The notes: a model not told the origin generated them from the sequence alone. Positions 34,822 to 44,030 are shown, numbered from the stretch's first letter. The stretch: DNA of 64,000 nucleotides from Fontibacillus puldeungensis (GCF_042678945.1 NZ_JBHTLM010000007.1:178529-242528), one strand, 5' to 3'. Numbers and translations are program-made.

Positions 34822-34877
34822 CATCCTGGTACTTCTTTGGTACCATTTTGGTGCGATACTACAATCGCTCGTCGTAA

Positions 34878-36656
34878 TTACTTCTTGTCGTTAGGTTTAA
34901 CGGCCAGCTTAATATGAAGCTGCTCCAGCTGCGGTACATCGACTTCGGATGGCGCATTCATCAGCAGATCGGTCGCGCTTGCCGTTTTAGGGAAAGCAAT
35001 TGTCTCGCGCAGGTTGGTACGGCCAGCAAGCAGCATGACGAGGCGGTCAAATCCAAAGGCAATGCCTCCATGCGGCGGCGTACCATATTCAAACGCATCG
35101 AGCAAATAGCCGAATTTATCCTGAGCTTCCTCAGGGGATAAGCCAATCGCATTGAACATTTTTTCCTGTACATCACGTTTGTAAATCCGCATCGAGCCAC
35201 CGCCCACTTCGTAACCATTCAGGACAAGGTCATAAGCTTGTGCCAAAATTTTGCCCGGATCGGTGTCGAACAGAGGAAGATCCTCATCGCGCGGACGTGT
35301 GAACGGATGGTGCTCGGCAACATAACGTTTTTGCTCTTCATCCCAGCCGAGAAGCGGGAAGTCGACAACCCAAGCGAATTTGTAGATGCTGTCGTCAATC
35401 AGGCCAAGCTGGCGGCCGATTTTAAGGCGAAGTGCGCCCAGTACGTCGGCAACGACCTTTTTGTTATCAGCCGAGAACAGTAGCAGGTCGCCTTCCTCTG
35501 CCCCAGTCCGCTCTTTCAACGCTTCGATTTCTTGCTCGGTAAAGAACTTCACGATCGGTCCGCGGAATTCCCCTTCCTTCACTTGAATCCAAGCGAGGCC
35601 TTTCGCACCGTAGCGGGCAGCGAACGGTCCCAGATCATCGATATCCTTACGGCTCCAAGTACCGCAGCCCTTGGCGTTAAGCACTTTAACCTCGCCGCCT
35701 TTTTCAATAACGGAGGCAAATACCTTAACCCCACTTGTGGCCACGATATCATTAACTTCGATCAGCTCCATGCCAAAACGCAAATCCGGTTTATCAGAGC
35801 CATATTTGCCCATAGCGTCCGCATAGCTAAGACGTTGGAATGGCGTTTCGATTTCGATGCCTTTCGTTTCCTTGAACAGCTTCACAACCATCTTCTCTAC
35901 CATATCAAGCAATTCGTCACGGGACAGGAACGAAGTCTCGATGTCGATCTGGGTAAATTCCGGCTGGCGATCGGCACGCAAATCCTCGTCACGGAAACAG
36001 CGGGCCATTTGGTAATAGCGTTCAATGCCGCTGACCATAAGAAGCTGCTTGTAAAGCTGCGGAGATTGCGGCAGCGCGAAAAATTCGCCCGGATGCACGC
36101 GGCTCGGCACGAGGTAATCGCGTGCGCCTTCCGGCGAGCTCTTGGTCAAAATCGGAGTTTCGATTTCGATAAAGCCTTCGCCATCAAGAAAGTCACGGAA
36201 TACTTTGGCGGCTTTGGAACGAAGCCAAAGCGTTTTTTGCATTTCCGGACGACGCAGGTCCAGATAACGGTATTTCAGACGAAGCGATTCATCGACTTCG
36301 ATGCCGTCTTCGATGAAGAACGGCGGCGTTTTCGCAGTATTTAGCACTTCGATTTCCGTAATGTGAACCTCAACTTGGCCTGTAGGTAGGTTCGGGTTCA
36401 CGGTTTCGGCATCCCTTGCCACCACTTTACCGGATACCGCAAGTACGTATTCACTACGCACCTTGTCGGCAATTTTGAGCGATTCTCCGGAATAAGCCGG
36501 GTTAAACACGATTTGGACAATGCCGCTGCGGTCACGTAGATCGATAAACAGCACGCCTCCAAGATCGCGGCGGGTCTGAACCCAGCCGTTTAAAGTGACG
36601 GTTTCGCCGATGTTCGCAGTACTGATGGTACCGCATTGATGAGTACGCTTCGTCAT
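34878..36656 (-). CDS. aspS: Aspartyl-tRNA synthetase
   Basis: A 592-residue bacterial-type class IIb synthetase. The N-terminal OB-fold anticodon-binding domain includes LNGWVQTRRDLGGVLFIDLR. Motif 2 is FRDEDLRADRQPEFTQID. The bacterial insertion (GAD) domain is present. Motif 3 is GIAFGFDRLVMLLAG near the C-terminus. It lies 28 bp downstream of hisS, the usual hisS-aspS pair, and should share its T-box leader. Whether it is the discriminating or non-discriminating type cannot be decided here. Confidence 0.98.
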   Translation of the reverse strand: MTKRTHQCGTISTANIGETVTLNGWVQTRRDLGGVLFIDLRDRSGIVQIVFNPAYSGESLKIADKVRSEYVLAVSGKVVARDAETVNPNLPTGQVEVHITEIEVLNTAKTPPFFIEDGIEVDESLRLKYRYLDLRRPEMQKTLWLRSKAAKVFRDFLDGEGFIEIETPILTKSSPEGARDYLVPSRVHPGEFFALPQSPQLYKQLLMVSGIERYYQMARCFRDEDLRADRQPEFTQIDIETSFLSRDELLDMVEKMVVKLFKETKGIEIETPFQRLSYADAMGKYGSDKPDLRFGMELIEVNDIVATSGVKVFASVIEKGGEVKVLNAKGCGTWSRKDIDDLGPFAARYGAKGLAWIQVKEGEFRGPIVKFFTEQEIEALKERTGAEEGDLLLFSADNKKVVADVLGALRLKIGRQLGLIDDSIYKFAWVVDFPLLGWDEEQKRYVAEHHPFTRPRDEDLPLFDTDPGKILAQAYDLVLNGYEVGGGSMRIYKRDVQEKMFNAIGLSPEEAQDKFGYLLDAFEYGTPPHGGIAFGFDRLVMLLAGRTNLRETIAFPKTASATDLLMNAPSEVDVPQLEQLHIKLAVKPNDKK

Positions 36657-36684
36657 GATGATTCTCCTTTATCCTTTTCTTATT

Positions 36685-37929
36685 TTAATGCAATGCTTGG
36701 ATTAACTCGTCTAGCTTAACGGTTTGCTGCTCGCCGCTCTCCATCGACTTCAAAGCGATTTCGCCGCGCTGCAGCTCATCCTCACCTAGGATTGCTGTAT
36801 AGCGCGCCTGCATTCGGTCGGCGGACTTCATTTGTGCCTTCATTTTGCGGCCAAGATAGTCGCGTTCGGCGGAAAATCCAGCTTGCCGCAGCTTGAACAG
36901 CTGTGTAGTTACCTCTTTATCTGCGGCCTCCCCGAGAGCAATTAGGTAGACATCCAGCGGTTTAGCGCCGCTTACGCCGATTTCCTGCTTCTCCAAAATA
37001 AGCGCGATCCGCTCAAGCCCTAGCGCCATTCCGATCCCCGGCTGATCCGGGCCGCCGACTTCGGCTACGAGACCGTTGTAGCGTCCGCCGCCGCCGATTG
37101 TATCGATCGCACCGATGCCCTGCGCTTTGTATTCAAACGCCGTGTAGGTGTAGTAGTCAAGGCCCCGAACAAGGCGCGGGTTAATGACATACTCTACCTC
37201 CATGGCAGAGAGCAGCTCTTGTACCTTGGCAAAATGCGTAGTGCATTCCTCATCCAGGCTATCCAGGATGGATGGTGCTCCTTTGAATTTATCCTGATCC
37301 ACCTTGCAATCAAGTACGCGCAGCGGATTGCGATCCATGCGAGATTGGCAGTCTTTGCACAGGCTATCGCGCATCGGCATAAGGAAATCCAGCAACTTCT
37401 CACGGTAAGCCGCACGGCTCGCCGGGTTGCCCACGGAATTGATCTCCACTTTAACATCCTTTAAACCTAGCTCGCGGCAAAACTGATAGCCCAGGGCCAC
37501 AACTTCGGCATCGATCGCCGGGTCAGTCGCCCCGAACGCCTCTACACCAAATTGATGGAACTGGCGCTGCCGTCCGGCTTGCGGCCGTTCATACCTGAAC
37601 ATCGGTCCGATATAATACAGCTTGCTAACGTCGGGTTCGCCATATAACTTGTTCTCCACATAGGAGCGAACAACCCCTGCGGTTCCTTCCGGACGCAGCG
37701 TCATACTGCGCTCACCTTTGTCGAGGAACGTGTACATCTCTTTCTCAACAATATCCGTCGTTTCACCAACGCCCCGTTCAAAAAGCGAGGTTTGCTCGAA
37801 AATTGGGGTACGGATTTCGCGGTAGTTAAAACGGCGGCATAAATCCCTGGCCTTATCTTCAATGAATTGCCATTTCTCGACGGCGCCAGGCAGCAAATCC
37901 TGTGTACCAGTCGGTTTTTGAAAAGCCAT
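36685..37929 (-). CDS. hisS: Histidyl-tRNA synthetase
   Basis: A 414-residue class II synthetase starting FQKPTGTQDLLPGAVEKWQF. Motif 2 is in PMFRYERPQAGRQRQFHQFG, the histidine-binding HisA element is LVRGLDYYTYTAFEY, and motif 3 is GIGMALGLERI. A C-terminal anticodon-binding domain ends the protein. Transcription is probably controlled by the T-box leader at 37965-38355, which would also control aspS. Confidence 0.98.
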   Translation of the reverse strand: MAFQKPTGTQDLLPGAVEKWQFIEDKARDLCRRFNYREIRTPIFEQTSLFERGVGETTDIVEKEMYTFLDKGERSMTLRPEGTAGVVRSYVENKLYGEPDVSKLYYIGPMFRYERPQAGRQRQFHQFGVEAFGATDPAIDAEVVALGYQFCRELGLKDVKVEINSVGNPASRAAYREKLLDFLMPMRDSLCKDCQSRMDRNPLRVLDCKVDQDKFKGAPSILDSLDEECTTHFAKVQELLSAMEVEYVINPRLVRGLDYYTYTAFEYKAQGIGAIDTIGGGGRYNGLVAEVGGPDQPGIGMALGLERIALILEKQEIGVSGAKPLDVYLIALGEAADKEVTTQLFKLRQAGFSAERDYLGRKMKAQMKSADRMQARYTAILGEDELQRGEIALKSMESGEQQTVKLDELIQALH

Positions 37930-37964
37930 AGCTCATCCTCCATCCAAAAAATTACTTTTGAAAA

Positions 37965-38355
37965 TAAAAAACTCCCGCCCCTGTTGTCAAACAACAGGGA
38001 CGAGAGAACCATTTTCGATCACCCGTGGTACCACCCACATTCCGAATGCCCATCCATCTCAGGTCCAGCATATCAACCATCTGTTTGACCCTTTTTGAAT
38101 ATGTATAGGATTCGCTTTAAGCGGTTAACGCCACGCCTACGCCGATCGTCTACTTTTACCGGAAAGTGTACAGTGCCACCTGCCGTTTTCGCCGTCGGTT
38201 CTCTGGGAAGTCTTTCGTTCAATCATCACCGGAATCCTTCCAGCCAGTCTTATAAAGGCAATAAGCCATTGTAAGAATAGGGATCCCTCTCTGTGGATGT
38301 GGGGCTGAAGTACTTTGTCCCGTCATCGAATACATATGATACAAACTGTGTATTT
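37965..38355 (-). promoter_or_regulatory. T-box riboswitch leader of hisS-aspS
   Basis: The minus-strand transcript carries the T-box sequence GGGTGGTACCACG at 38036-38024. Downstream is the terminator CCCTGTTGT/ACAACAGGG (37979-37999) with a T-rich tail. Upstream, GATGACGG..AAGTAC and CACAGAGAGGG resemble stem I elements. One leader serves two synthetases with different amino acids (His and Asp). I could not decide the specifier codon by eye. Confidence 0.92.
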
Positions 38356-38359
38356 TTTG

Positions 38360-38388
38360 ATTGTAATGAACCACTGTACTAAAGTCAA
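38360..38388 (-). promoter_or_regulatory. Sigma-A promoter of hisS-aspS
   Basis: TTGACT at 38388-38383 and TACAAT at 38365-38360 with a 17-base spacer, directly upstream of the T-box leader. Confidence 0.85.
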
Positions 38389-38415
38389 GTCCGAACCTGA
38401 AAAAACCGTTATTGA

Positions 38416-38450
38416 AAAGAAAAAAACCTGACACCAACGGGGTGCAGGTT
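38416..38450 (-). terminator. Terminator of the 38547-39017 gene
   Basis: AACCTGCACC and GGTGTCAGGTT pair around CCGTT and are followed by seven T on the minus strand. Confidence 0.9.
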
Positions 38451-38546
38451 CAAAAGTAATATATTAAAAGGGGGTCATGCTGTTATTATAAACAGCTTAT
38501 GTTAAAGGAACATGAATCTAATATTACAGTTATATTACAAGCTGTT

Positions 38547-39017
38547 TTACTTTGTATCAGGGATAAAGGCGCCCTGCTCACGCAGTTTACTCACGATGCT
38601 GTCATAATCCTCCTCCTGTACTTTAGCACTCAGCACATATTTCCAGCCCTGAGGCCGGTCGTTGGTATCTATTGTATCCATCACAGGATCCTTTCGATGT
38701 TCCCCGCTCACAGCTTCACTTTGCTCACCGTTCAGAGTGTCGCCCGCATTTCGATCGCCGAACGCGATCACCGGCAGGATACTTTGCCCGCCACGCATTG
38801 TCCCTGTTAGCGGAATCGGTACGGTCCCCGGACTTCCGCCCGTACTCATCGTACCGGTAGATACAGGGAGCAACGGCACTATAAGATTGTCGTTTGCAGC
38901 TACACTGTCCTCAACATGTCCTGCTTCAACCTGCTCCGTTCGGTATGAAAGAAGACTCATTCTTGCACCCTCCACCAGGTCCTCACTTTGGAAATAAGCC
39001 TGTATGTTTCTAGTCAT
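38547..39017 (-). CDS. Hypothetical protein
   Basis: A 156-residue soluble protein, not recognised with certainty. The N-terminus (MTRNIQAYFQSEDLVEGARM then LLSYRTEQVEAG) and C-terminus (SAKVQEEDYDSIVSKLREQG) look like a split ferredoxin-like regulatory fold, as in stress-protein YflT-type domains. The middle is a low-complexity Gly/Thr/Ser/Pro stretch. AAGGAGGG lies upstream of the ATG at 39017 and a clear terminator follows, so it is a single-gene unit. A stress-protein role would be speculative. Confidence 0.72.
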   Translation of the reverse strand: MTRNIQAYFQSEDLVEGARMSLLSYRTEQVEAGHVEDSVAANDNLIVPLLPVSTGTMSTGGSPGTVPIPLTGTMRGGQSILPVIAFGDRNAGDTLNGEQSEAVSGEHRKDPVMDTIDTNDRPQGWKYVLSAKVQEEDYDSIVSKLREQGAFIPDTK

Positions 39018-39168
39018 TCCGGGCCCTCCTTCATTCTAGTTGTCATTGCTCGCGTGCGGAGTTGTTTTTGTTGTTATTGCCCAGATGGCCCTGCTTTATT
39101 ACTCCTTGGTGACCCTATTTTGCAATTGATCGCAAATATCACGTTTTGCGTTTCTGCCAGTTCGCAGC

Positions 39169-39354
39169 TAAATGTAAATAGTGCATCTATTTTGTAGATA
39201 TTCCCTATTTCTTCAGGGATAACTGTAAAATATACATCTAAAAGCACTCTATCCCCTGGATCCTAAGTTACATTGCTCATTTAGTTGTACATTTTACAAT
39301 TACTTTCTCCCAACCCACAAAAAGGACGATCATTAACTGCACAAAATACATCTA
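39169..39354. repeat. Four-unit array of 21-bp palindromes (copy 2)
   Basis: Units are at 39169-39189, 39220-39240, 39282-39302 and 39334-39354. Left/right arms are TAAATGTA/TGCATCTA, TAACTGTA/TACATCTA, TAGTTGTA/TACAATTA and TAACTGCA/TACATCTA; spacers are AATAG, AAATA, CATTT and CAAAA. Centres are 51, 62 and 52 bp apart, nearly identical to the first array. Linkers between units share little sequence with copy 1. The 442-bp gap from 39018 to 39459 holds this array and the terminator at 39410-39434, and otherwise nothing recognised. Confidence 0.85.
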
Positions 39355-39409
39355 CCTAGTCAAGTTATGAGTTATACATGATACAGGTTCTCCCAATGCG
39401 TGGAGAATA

Positions 39410-39434
39410 TAAAAAAGAGCCGTATCACGGCTCT
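39410..39434 (-). terminator. Terminator of the small 39460-39627 gene
   Basis: AGAGCCG and CGGCTCT pair around a 5-base loop and are followed by six T on the minus strand. Confidence 0.85.
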
Positions 39435-39459
39435 CCGTATCACGGTCTTTTCAAAAAAA

Positions 39460-39627
39460 TCAGCTTCCGGGTCGCGGAAGCCATTCCGCGGAAGGCTTAA
39501 CCTCCCGCTGCATTAGTTCAAATTGCTCCGGATAGGCTGCTCTTGACAGCATCCGGGCCTCGTTTCGGTCTCCCGCCGACATAGCCGGGAAGCATTGCCA
39601 GTCTCTGGACTTTACGGATTGACGCAT
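39460..39627 (-). CDS. Small hypothetical protein, 55 residues
   Basis: A 55-codon frame from ATG 39627 to TGA 39460. It starts MRQSVKSRDWQCFPAMSAGD and ends with SAEWLPRPGS. AAGGGG lies about ten bases upstream and a strong terminator follows, which supports a real short gene. It has one cysteine, three tryptophan/phenylalanine-containing patches and no membrane segment. I do not recognise a family. Confidence 0.6.
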   Translation of the reverse strand: MRQSVKSRDWQCFPAMSAGDRNEARMLSRAAYPEQFELMQREVKPSAEWLPRPGS

Positions 39628-39732
39628 AGGACAATACCCCTTAATGCAAGATTAGGTTCTCTTATCACTCAGAGTGTCCCAAATCAGCGCTAAATATGCC
39701 TTAGCAAAACCGCGCAAGCTCCTCTTGGAGCC

Positions 39733-40185
39733 TTAAGCGTTGGCACCCGGACTGTCCAGAATGAGCGTCACCGGTCCCCAGTTTATCAGCTCAACATCCA
39801 TGTCGGCTCCAAATTCGCCGGTTTCAACCACGAGCCCTTTGTCCCTGAGCATGGCGTTAAAACGGTCGTAAAGCGGCGCTGCCATTTCGGGACGGGCCGC
39901 CGCTATGAAGCTCGGACGTTTCCCTTTGCGGGAGTCGCCATACAGCGTAAACTGCGATACCGACAAAATAGATCCACCGACATCTGTCACACTAAGATTC
40001 ATTTTGCCGGCTTCATCTTCAAATATTCGCAGACCAGCAACCTTCTCGGCTAAATATGCAGCATCCTTGTCGGTATCTTCATGGGTAATTCCGACCAGCA
40101 GCATCAGCCCGTTCCCGATGGAACCAATGGTTGTTCCCCCTACGGTGACCCGAGCCTGCTTGCAGCGTTGAACAACAATCCTCAT
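39733..40185 (-). CDS. dtd: D-aminoacyl-tRNA deacylase
   Basis: The 150-residue protein is a standard DTD. It contains VSQFTLYGDSRKGKRPSF with the active-site SQFT and INWGPVTLILDSPG with the Gly-cisPro motif used for chiral proofreading. It removes D-amino acids (and glycine) from mischarged tRNAs. It lies 30 bp downstream of relA and is probably cotranscribed with it, as in many Firmicutes. Confidence 0.96.
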   Translation of the reverse strand: MRIVVQRCKQARVTVGGTTIGSIGNGLMLLVGITHEDTDKDAAYLAEKVAGLRIFEDEAGKMNLSVTDVGGSILSVSQFTLYGDSRKGKRPSFIAAARPEMAAPLYDRFNAMLRDKGLVVETGEFGADMDVELINWGPVTLILDSPGANA

Positions 40186-40215
40186 GCATCTCCGTACCTT
40201 TCCTAATAACCCAGC

Positions 40216-42399
40216 CTATTGCATAATCCGGTGGACCGTATAGACATCCTTAACCCGCTTGATTTTCTCTACAACGGATTGCAAATGGTCCGTATTACGG
40301 ATCAAAATCGTCATATGCACCAAAGCCATTTTGTTCTTATCGGATCGGCCCGAAACGGCCGAAATATTCGTTTTACTCTCGGAAACCGCCTGCAGCACCT
40401 CATTCAAGAAATTACGGCGGTCATGTCCGGTAATTTCGATGTCGACGCTATAGTTCGCTTCGATGGCATCTTCCCATTCCACATCGATGACCCTTGCGGC
40501 TTCTTCTCCGTCATTTCCCGTAGGAATATTCGGACAGTCGCTGCGGTGAACGGACACGCCGCGTCCTCGGGTAATATAACCGACGATTTCGTCGCCCGGC
40601 ACTGGGTTGCAGCATCTTGCAAAGCGTACAAGCAAATTGTCAATGCCCTTGACGACAACGCCATTGGTTGGGCGATGCTTCCGCTCCTCAGGAGCGGCCT
40701 TAACTTCCTTGACTTCCGAGGTAAGCTCGATGTGCCCGGCCGCCTCTTCCTGCTCCTTCCGCAGCTTCTCGGTCAGCTTCGTCACAACCTGAGACGCCGT
40801 AATTCCACCAAAGCCGATCGCCGACAGCATATCGTCGATATCGTTGAAGGCATACTTTTTGGCTGCCTCGAGCAGCTTCTCGTCCGTCATCCACAGCGAA
40901 GAATCGATGCCTGCGCGCTTTAGCTCGCGTTCGATCGCGTCGCGGCCTTTTTCCACATTTTCCTCGCGCTTCTCTTTCTTGAACCATTGCTTGATTTTAC
41001 TACGCGCATGGGAGGATTGAGCGATTTTAAGCCAATCCTGACTAGGTCCGTAAGAATGCTTCGAAGTCAAAATTTCGACGATATCGCCAGTCTTCAGTTT
41101 ATGGTCAAGTGGCACAATCCGGCCGTTCACCTTGGAACCGATCGTCCGGTTACCGACCTCCGTGTGGATTCGGTAAGCAAAATCCAGCGGTACGGAGCCT
41201 GCCGGCAGCTCGATGACCTCACCGGATGGAGTGAATACGAACACCAAGTCTGAGAAAAAGTCCATTTTGAGCGATTCCACAAATTCAGAGGCGTCCTTTG
41301 CCTCATGTTGAAGCTCGAGGATCTCGCTAAAGAACGTCATTCTATTTTTTTCCATGCCGCTTGAATCGGTTCCCTCTTTATACGCCCAGTGAGCCGCAAT
41401 CCCGTATTCTGCTGTGCGGTGCATATCCCAGGTTCGAATCTGCACCTCCGTAGGCTCTCCATTTGGTCCTACAACCGTCGTATGGAGCGACTGATACATA
41501 TTCGCCTTCGGCATGGCGATGTAATCCTTGAAACGCCCTGGCATCGGTTTCCACAGCGTATGGATGATTCCCAGGGTCGCATAACAGTCTTTAATATTGT
41601 CTACAATGATTCGAATCGCAAGCAGATCGTATATTTCGTTAAACTGCTTGTTTTTTACGGTCATTTTCTTATAAACGCTGTAAATATGTTTGGGGCGGCC
41701 GGACAAGTCCGCGTGGACCCCCATTTCATCAAGCTTTTCGGAGATACGGGAAATGACATTCTTAATGTATTCCTCGCGCTCAGCCCGTTTTTTGCGCATT
41801 AGATTGGCAATCCGGTAATACTGCTGGGGATTCAAATAACGCAGCGCGATATCTTCCATTTCCCACTTGATCGCCGAAATCCCGAGCCGGTTGGCAATGG
41901 GGCAAAAAATCTCCAGCGTTTCGTAAGCAATTCGCCGCTGACTCTCCTCCGATTGATATTTGAGCGTGCGCATGTTATGTAGCCTGTCCGCGAGCTTGAT
42001 TACGATGACGCGGATATCCTGAGCCATGGCGATAAACATTTTCCGATAGTTTTCATTTTGCTGTTCTTCCTTGGAGCGGAACTTAATCCGTTCCAGCTTC
42101 GTCAACCCATCGACGAGCAGAGCGCAATCCCCGCCGAATTTGTCTTGGATCTCCTTCAAGGATACGGTTGTGTCTTCCACCACATCATGAAGCAATGCCG
42201 CAATGATCGACAAAACATCCATCTGCATGTTTACGACAATATCCGCAACAGCCAATGGATGAAGAATATAAGGTTCTCCGGATTTACGGACCTGCCCATG
42301 GTGAGCCTGCTCCGCAAACTCATAGGCTTCCCTAATGCGGTGTAGATCCGATTCCTTTATATAGGCAGACGCCTTTTCGAGTAATTGCTCTATGCCCAT
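40216..42399 (-). CDS. relA: Bifunctional (p)ppGpp synthetase/hydrolase RelA/SpoT (Rel)
   Basis: The 727-residue Rel protein starts with an HD hydrolase domain (AALLHDVVEDTTVSLKEI). The synthetase domain follows (IYSVYKKMTVKNKQFNEIYD and FKDYIAMPKANMYQSLHTTV). The TGS domain contains VFTPSGEVIELPAGSVPLDF, then comes a zinc-finger-like region (RFARCCNPVPGDEIVGYITR) and a C-terminal ACT domain. Both catalytic domains look intact, so it should make and degrade (p)ppGpp in response to uncharged tRNA on ribosomes. It has a good SigA promoter at 42501-42529. Confidence 0.97.
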   Translation of the reverse strand: MGIEQLLEKASAYIKESDLHRIREAYEFAEQAHHGQVRKSGEPYILHPLAVADIVVNMQMDVLSIIAALLHDVVEDTTVSLKEIQDKFGGDCALLVDGLTKLERIKFRSKEEQQNENYRKMFIAMAQDIRVIVIKLADRLHNMRTLKYQSEESQRRIAYETLEIFCPIANRLGISAIKWEMEDIALRYLNPQQYYRIANLMRKKRAEREEYIKNVISRISEKLDEMGVHADLSGRPKHIYSVYKKMTVKNKQFNEIYDLLAIRIIVDNIKDCYATLGIIHTLWKPMPGRFKDYIAMPKANMYQSLHTTVVGPNGEPTEVQIRTWDMHRTAEYGIAAHWAYKEGTDSSGMEKNRMTFFSEILELQHEAKDASEFVESLKMDFFSDLVFVFTPSGEVIELPAGSVPLDFAYRIHTEVGNRTIGSKVNGRIVPLDHKLKTGDIVEILTSKHSYGPSQDWLKIAQSSHARSKIKQWFKKEKREENVEKGRDAIERELKRAGIDSSLWMTDEKLLEAAKKYAFNDIDDMLSAIGFGGITASQVVTKLTEKLRKEQEEAAGHIELTSEVKEVKAAPEERKHRPTNGVVVKGIDNLLVRFARCCNPVPGDEIVGYITRGRGVSVHRSDCPNIPTGNDGEEAARVIDVEWEDAIEANYSVDIEITGHDRRNFLNEVLQAVSESKTNISAVSGRSDKNKMALVHMTILIRNTDHLQSVVEKIKRVKDVYTVHRIMQ

Positions 42400-42500
42400 T
42401 GAATCCTTTCCGATTCCTTTCTATATGAAAATAACTGAAATGACGAACACAAATGAACGAATGCAAGAGTGCATGAATCGCCTCATTTTGATTTCCTATA

Positions 42501-42529
42501 ATTATGACTCTTGCGCTCTCTCCCGTCAA
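42501..42529 (-). promoter_or_regulatory. Sigma-A promoter of relA-dtd
   Basis: TTGACG at 42529-42524 and CATAAT at 42506-42501 with a 17-base spacer. The leader to the relA start is about 95 bases. The rest of the 42400-42725 gap shows no gene; the uraA start region has only AT-rich sequence and an RBS. Confidence 0.78.
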
Positions 42530-42725
42530 CTCTTGCTAAGTAGTGTCCTCATCCATTTGCAGAGTTATTTTTTGAGCTTGATATACCGAATGAAAACAAA
42601 TTTATAGGGGATGATGTTAAAGAAAATGACATGAAAGCAAAATTTCTGTTGAAAAATGTCGGCAATGTATTTAATCTATTAAGGATAGTTATCATATGAA
42701 CGTTATTTAAGAGGAGTGACCCTGT

Positions 42726-44015
42726 TTGCAACGCGAAATCCAAGTTAATGAGAAAGTCCCCTTCGGGCCCGGCATACTGCTAAGCCTCCAGCATCTTTTT
42801 GCGATGTTCGGAAGCACCGTGCTCGTTCCTAACCTGTTTGGGGTAGACCCCGGCATGATTCTGCTGATGAACGGGATCGGCACACTGCTTTATATTTTGA
42901 TTTGTAAAGGTAAAATCCCGGCTTATCTAGGTTCAAGCTTTGCCTTTATTTCTCCGGTTACCCTAGTGCTGGCTAAAAACCCGGGCAATGGGTATTCAAT
43001 GGCTCTCGGCGCCTTTATCGTTACCGGGATCATCTTTATTATCATCGCACTGTTAATCAAATTTGCAGGCACTGCCTGGATCGATGTTGTGTTCCCACCG
43101 GCAGCTATGGGCGCCATTGTTGCCCTGATCGGTCTAGAGCTCATTCCAGTAGCAGCAGGCATGGCCGGCTTAATCAATAGCGACGCGACCAAATCTTGGA
43201 CTCCCGATCCAACAAGCATCCTTATTTCCCTCGTAACCTTAGGGGTTACGGTACTTGGAGCTGTATTGTTCCGCGGCTTTCCAAAAATCATTCATATCCT
43301 CATTGGCATCGTGGTTGGCTATACCCTAGCGTATTTCTTAGGTGAAGTTAATACGGCCGCCATCGCCTCCGCCAAGTGGATTTCACTTCCAACCGTAACA
43401 ACACCTGAGTGGAACTTATCCGCCATCGCTACAATCGTTCCTGTTTCACTGGTTGTTATTGTAGAACATATCGGACACCTGCTCGTAACAAGCAATATCG
43501 TTGGTAAAGATTTATCTAAAGATCCTGGACTGCATCGTTCTCTACTTGGCAACGGGATTTCCACCATTTTGTCCGGCTTTGTTGGGTCAACACCTAACAC
43601 GACATATGGGGAGAACATTGGGGTTATGGCCCTGACTAAAGTATATTCCGTGTTTGTTATCGGGGGAGCCGCAATCTTCGCGATACTACTCTCTTTCTCT
43701 GGCAAATTCTCGGCGATGATCGCCTACATCCCCACGCCAGTAATGGGCGGCGTATCCCTTCTCCTGTTTGGCGTAATTGCAGCTTCGGGCTTGCGAATCT
43801 TTGTTGAGCAAAAAGTGGATTTCTCCAAATCCACCAACATGCTATTAACTACTGTCGTTCTCGTCATCGGCCTAAGCGGTGCGAAGCTCACGATGGGCAA
43901 TGTCGAACTTAAAGGGATGGCTTTAGCTACGATTGTCGGCATCCTGCTTAGCCTGTTCTTTAAACTGATTCAAGTGCTTGGTTTGTCCAATGAAAAAGAG
44001 GATGCCGCACATTAA
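42726..44015 (+). CDS. uraA: NCS2 uracil permease (UraA/PyrP type)
   Basis: A 429-residue transporter with about 14 membrane segments. The start LLSLQHLFAMFGSTVLVPNL is the classic uracil permease N-terminus. VIVEHIGHLLVTSNIVGKD holds the substrate-binding glutamate and STPNTTYGENIGVMALT is the NCS2 signature. It imports uracil with protons. TTG at 42726 follows AGAGGAG at good spacing. It is a single gene on the plus strand, divergent from relA and convergent with apt. No pyr gene is near and I see no PyrR-type attenuator. Confidence 0.93.
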   Translation: MQREIQVNEKVPFGPGILLSLQHLFAMFGSTVLVPNLFGVDPGMILLMNGIGTLLYILICKGKIPAYLGSSFAFISPVTLVLAKNPGNGYSMALGAFIVTGIIFIIIALLIKFAGTAWIDVVFPPAAMGAIVALIGLELIPVAAGMAGLINSDATKSWTPDPTSILISLVTLGVTVLGAVLFRGFPKIIHILIGIVVGYTLAYFLGEVNTAAIASAKWISLPTVTTPEWNLSAIATIVPVSLVVIVEHIGHLLVTSNIVGKDLSKDPGLHRSLLGNGISTILSGFVGSTPNTTYGENIGVMALTKVYSVFVIGGAAIFAILLSFSGKFSAMIAYIPTPVMGGVSLLLFGVIAASGLRIFVEQKVDFSKSTNMLLTTVVLVIGLSGAKLTMGNVELKGMALATIVGILLSLFFKLIQVLGLSNEKEDAAH

Positions 44016-44030
44016 CCATTGAGGCAAGTA

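Noticed and set aside
35532..36344. 270-codon plus-strand ORF
   Set aside because: Antisense to aspS, whose frame is intact; shadow frame.
38219..38437. 72-codon minus-strand ORF
   Set aside because: It lies inside the hisS-aspS promoter and T-box leader and has no RBS or family similarity.
42463..42480. GCAAGAGTGC-type small inverted repeat upstream of relA
   Set aside because: It resembles the array palindromes (TGCA..TGCA) but lacks the TA ends and the spacer length; too short to count.
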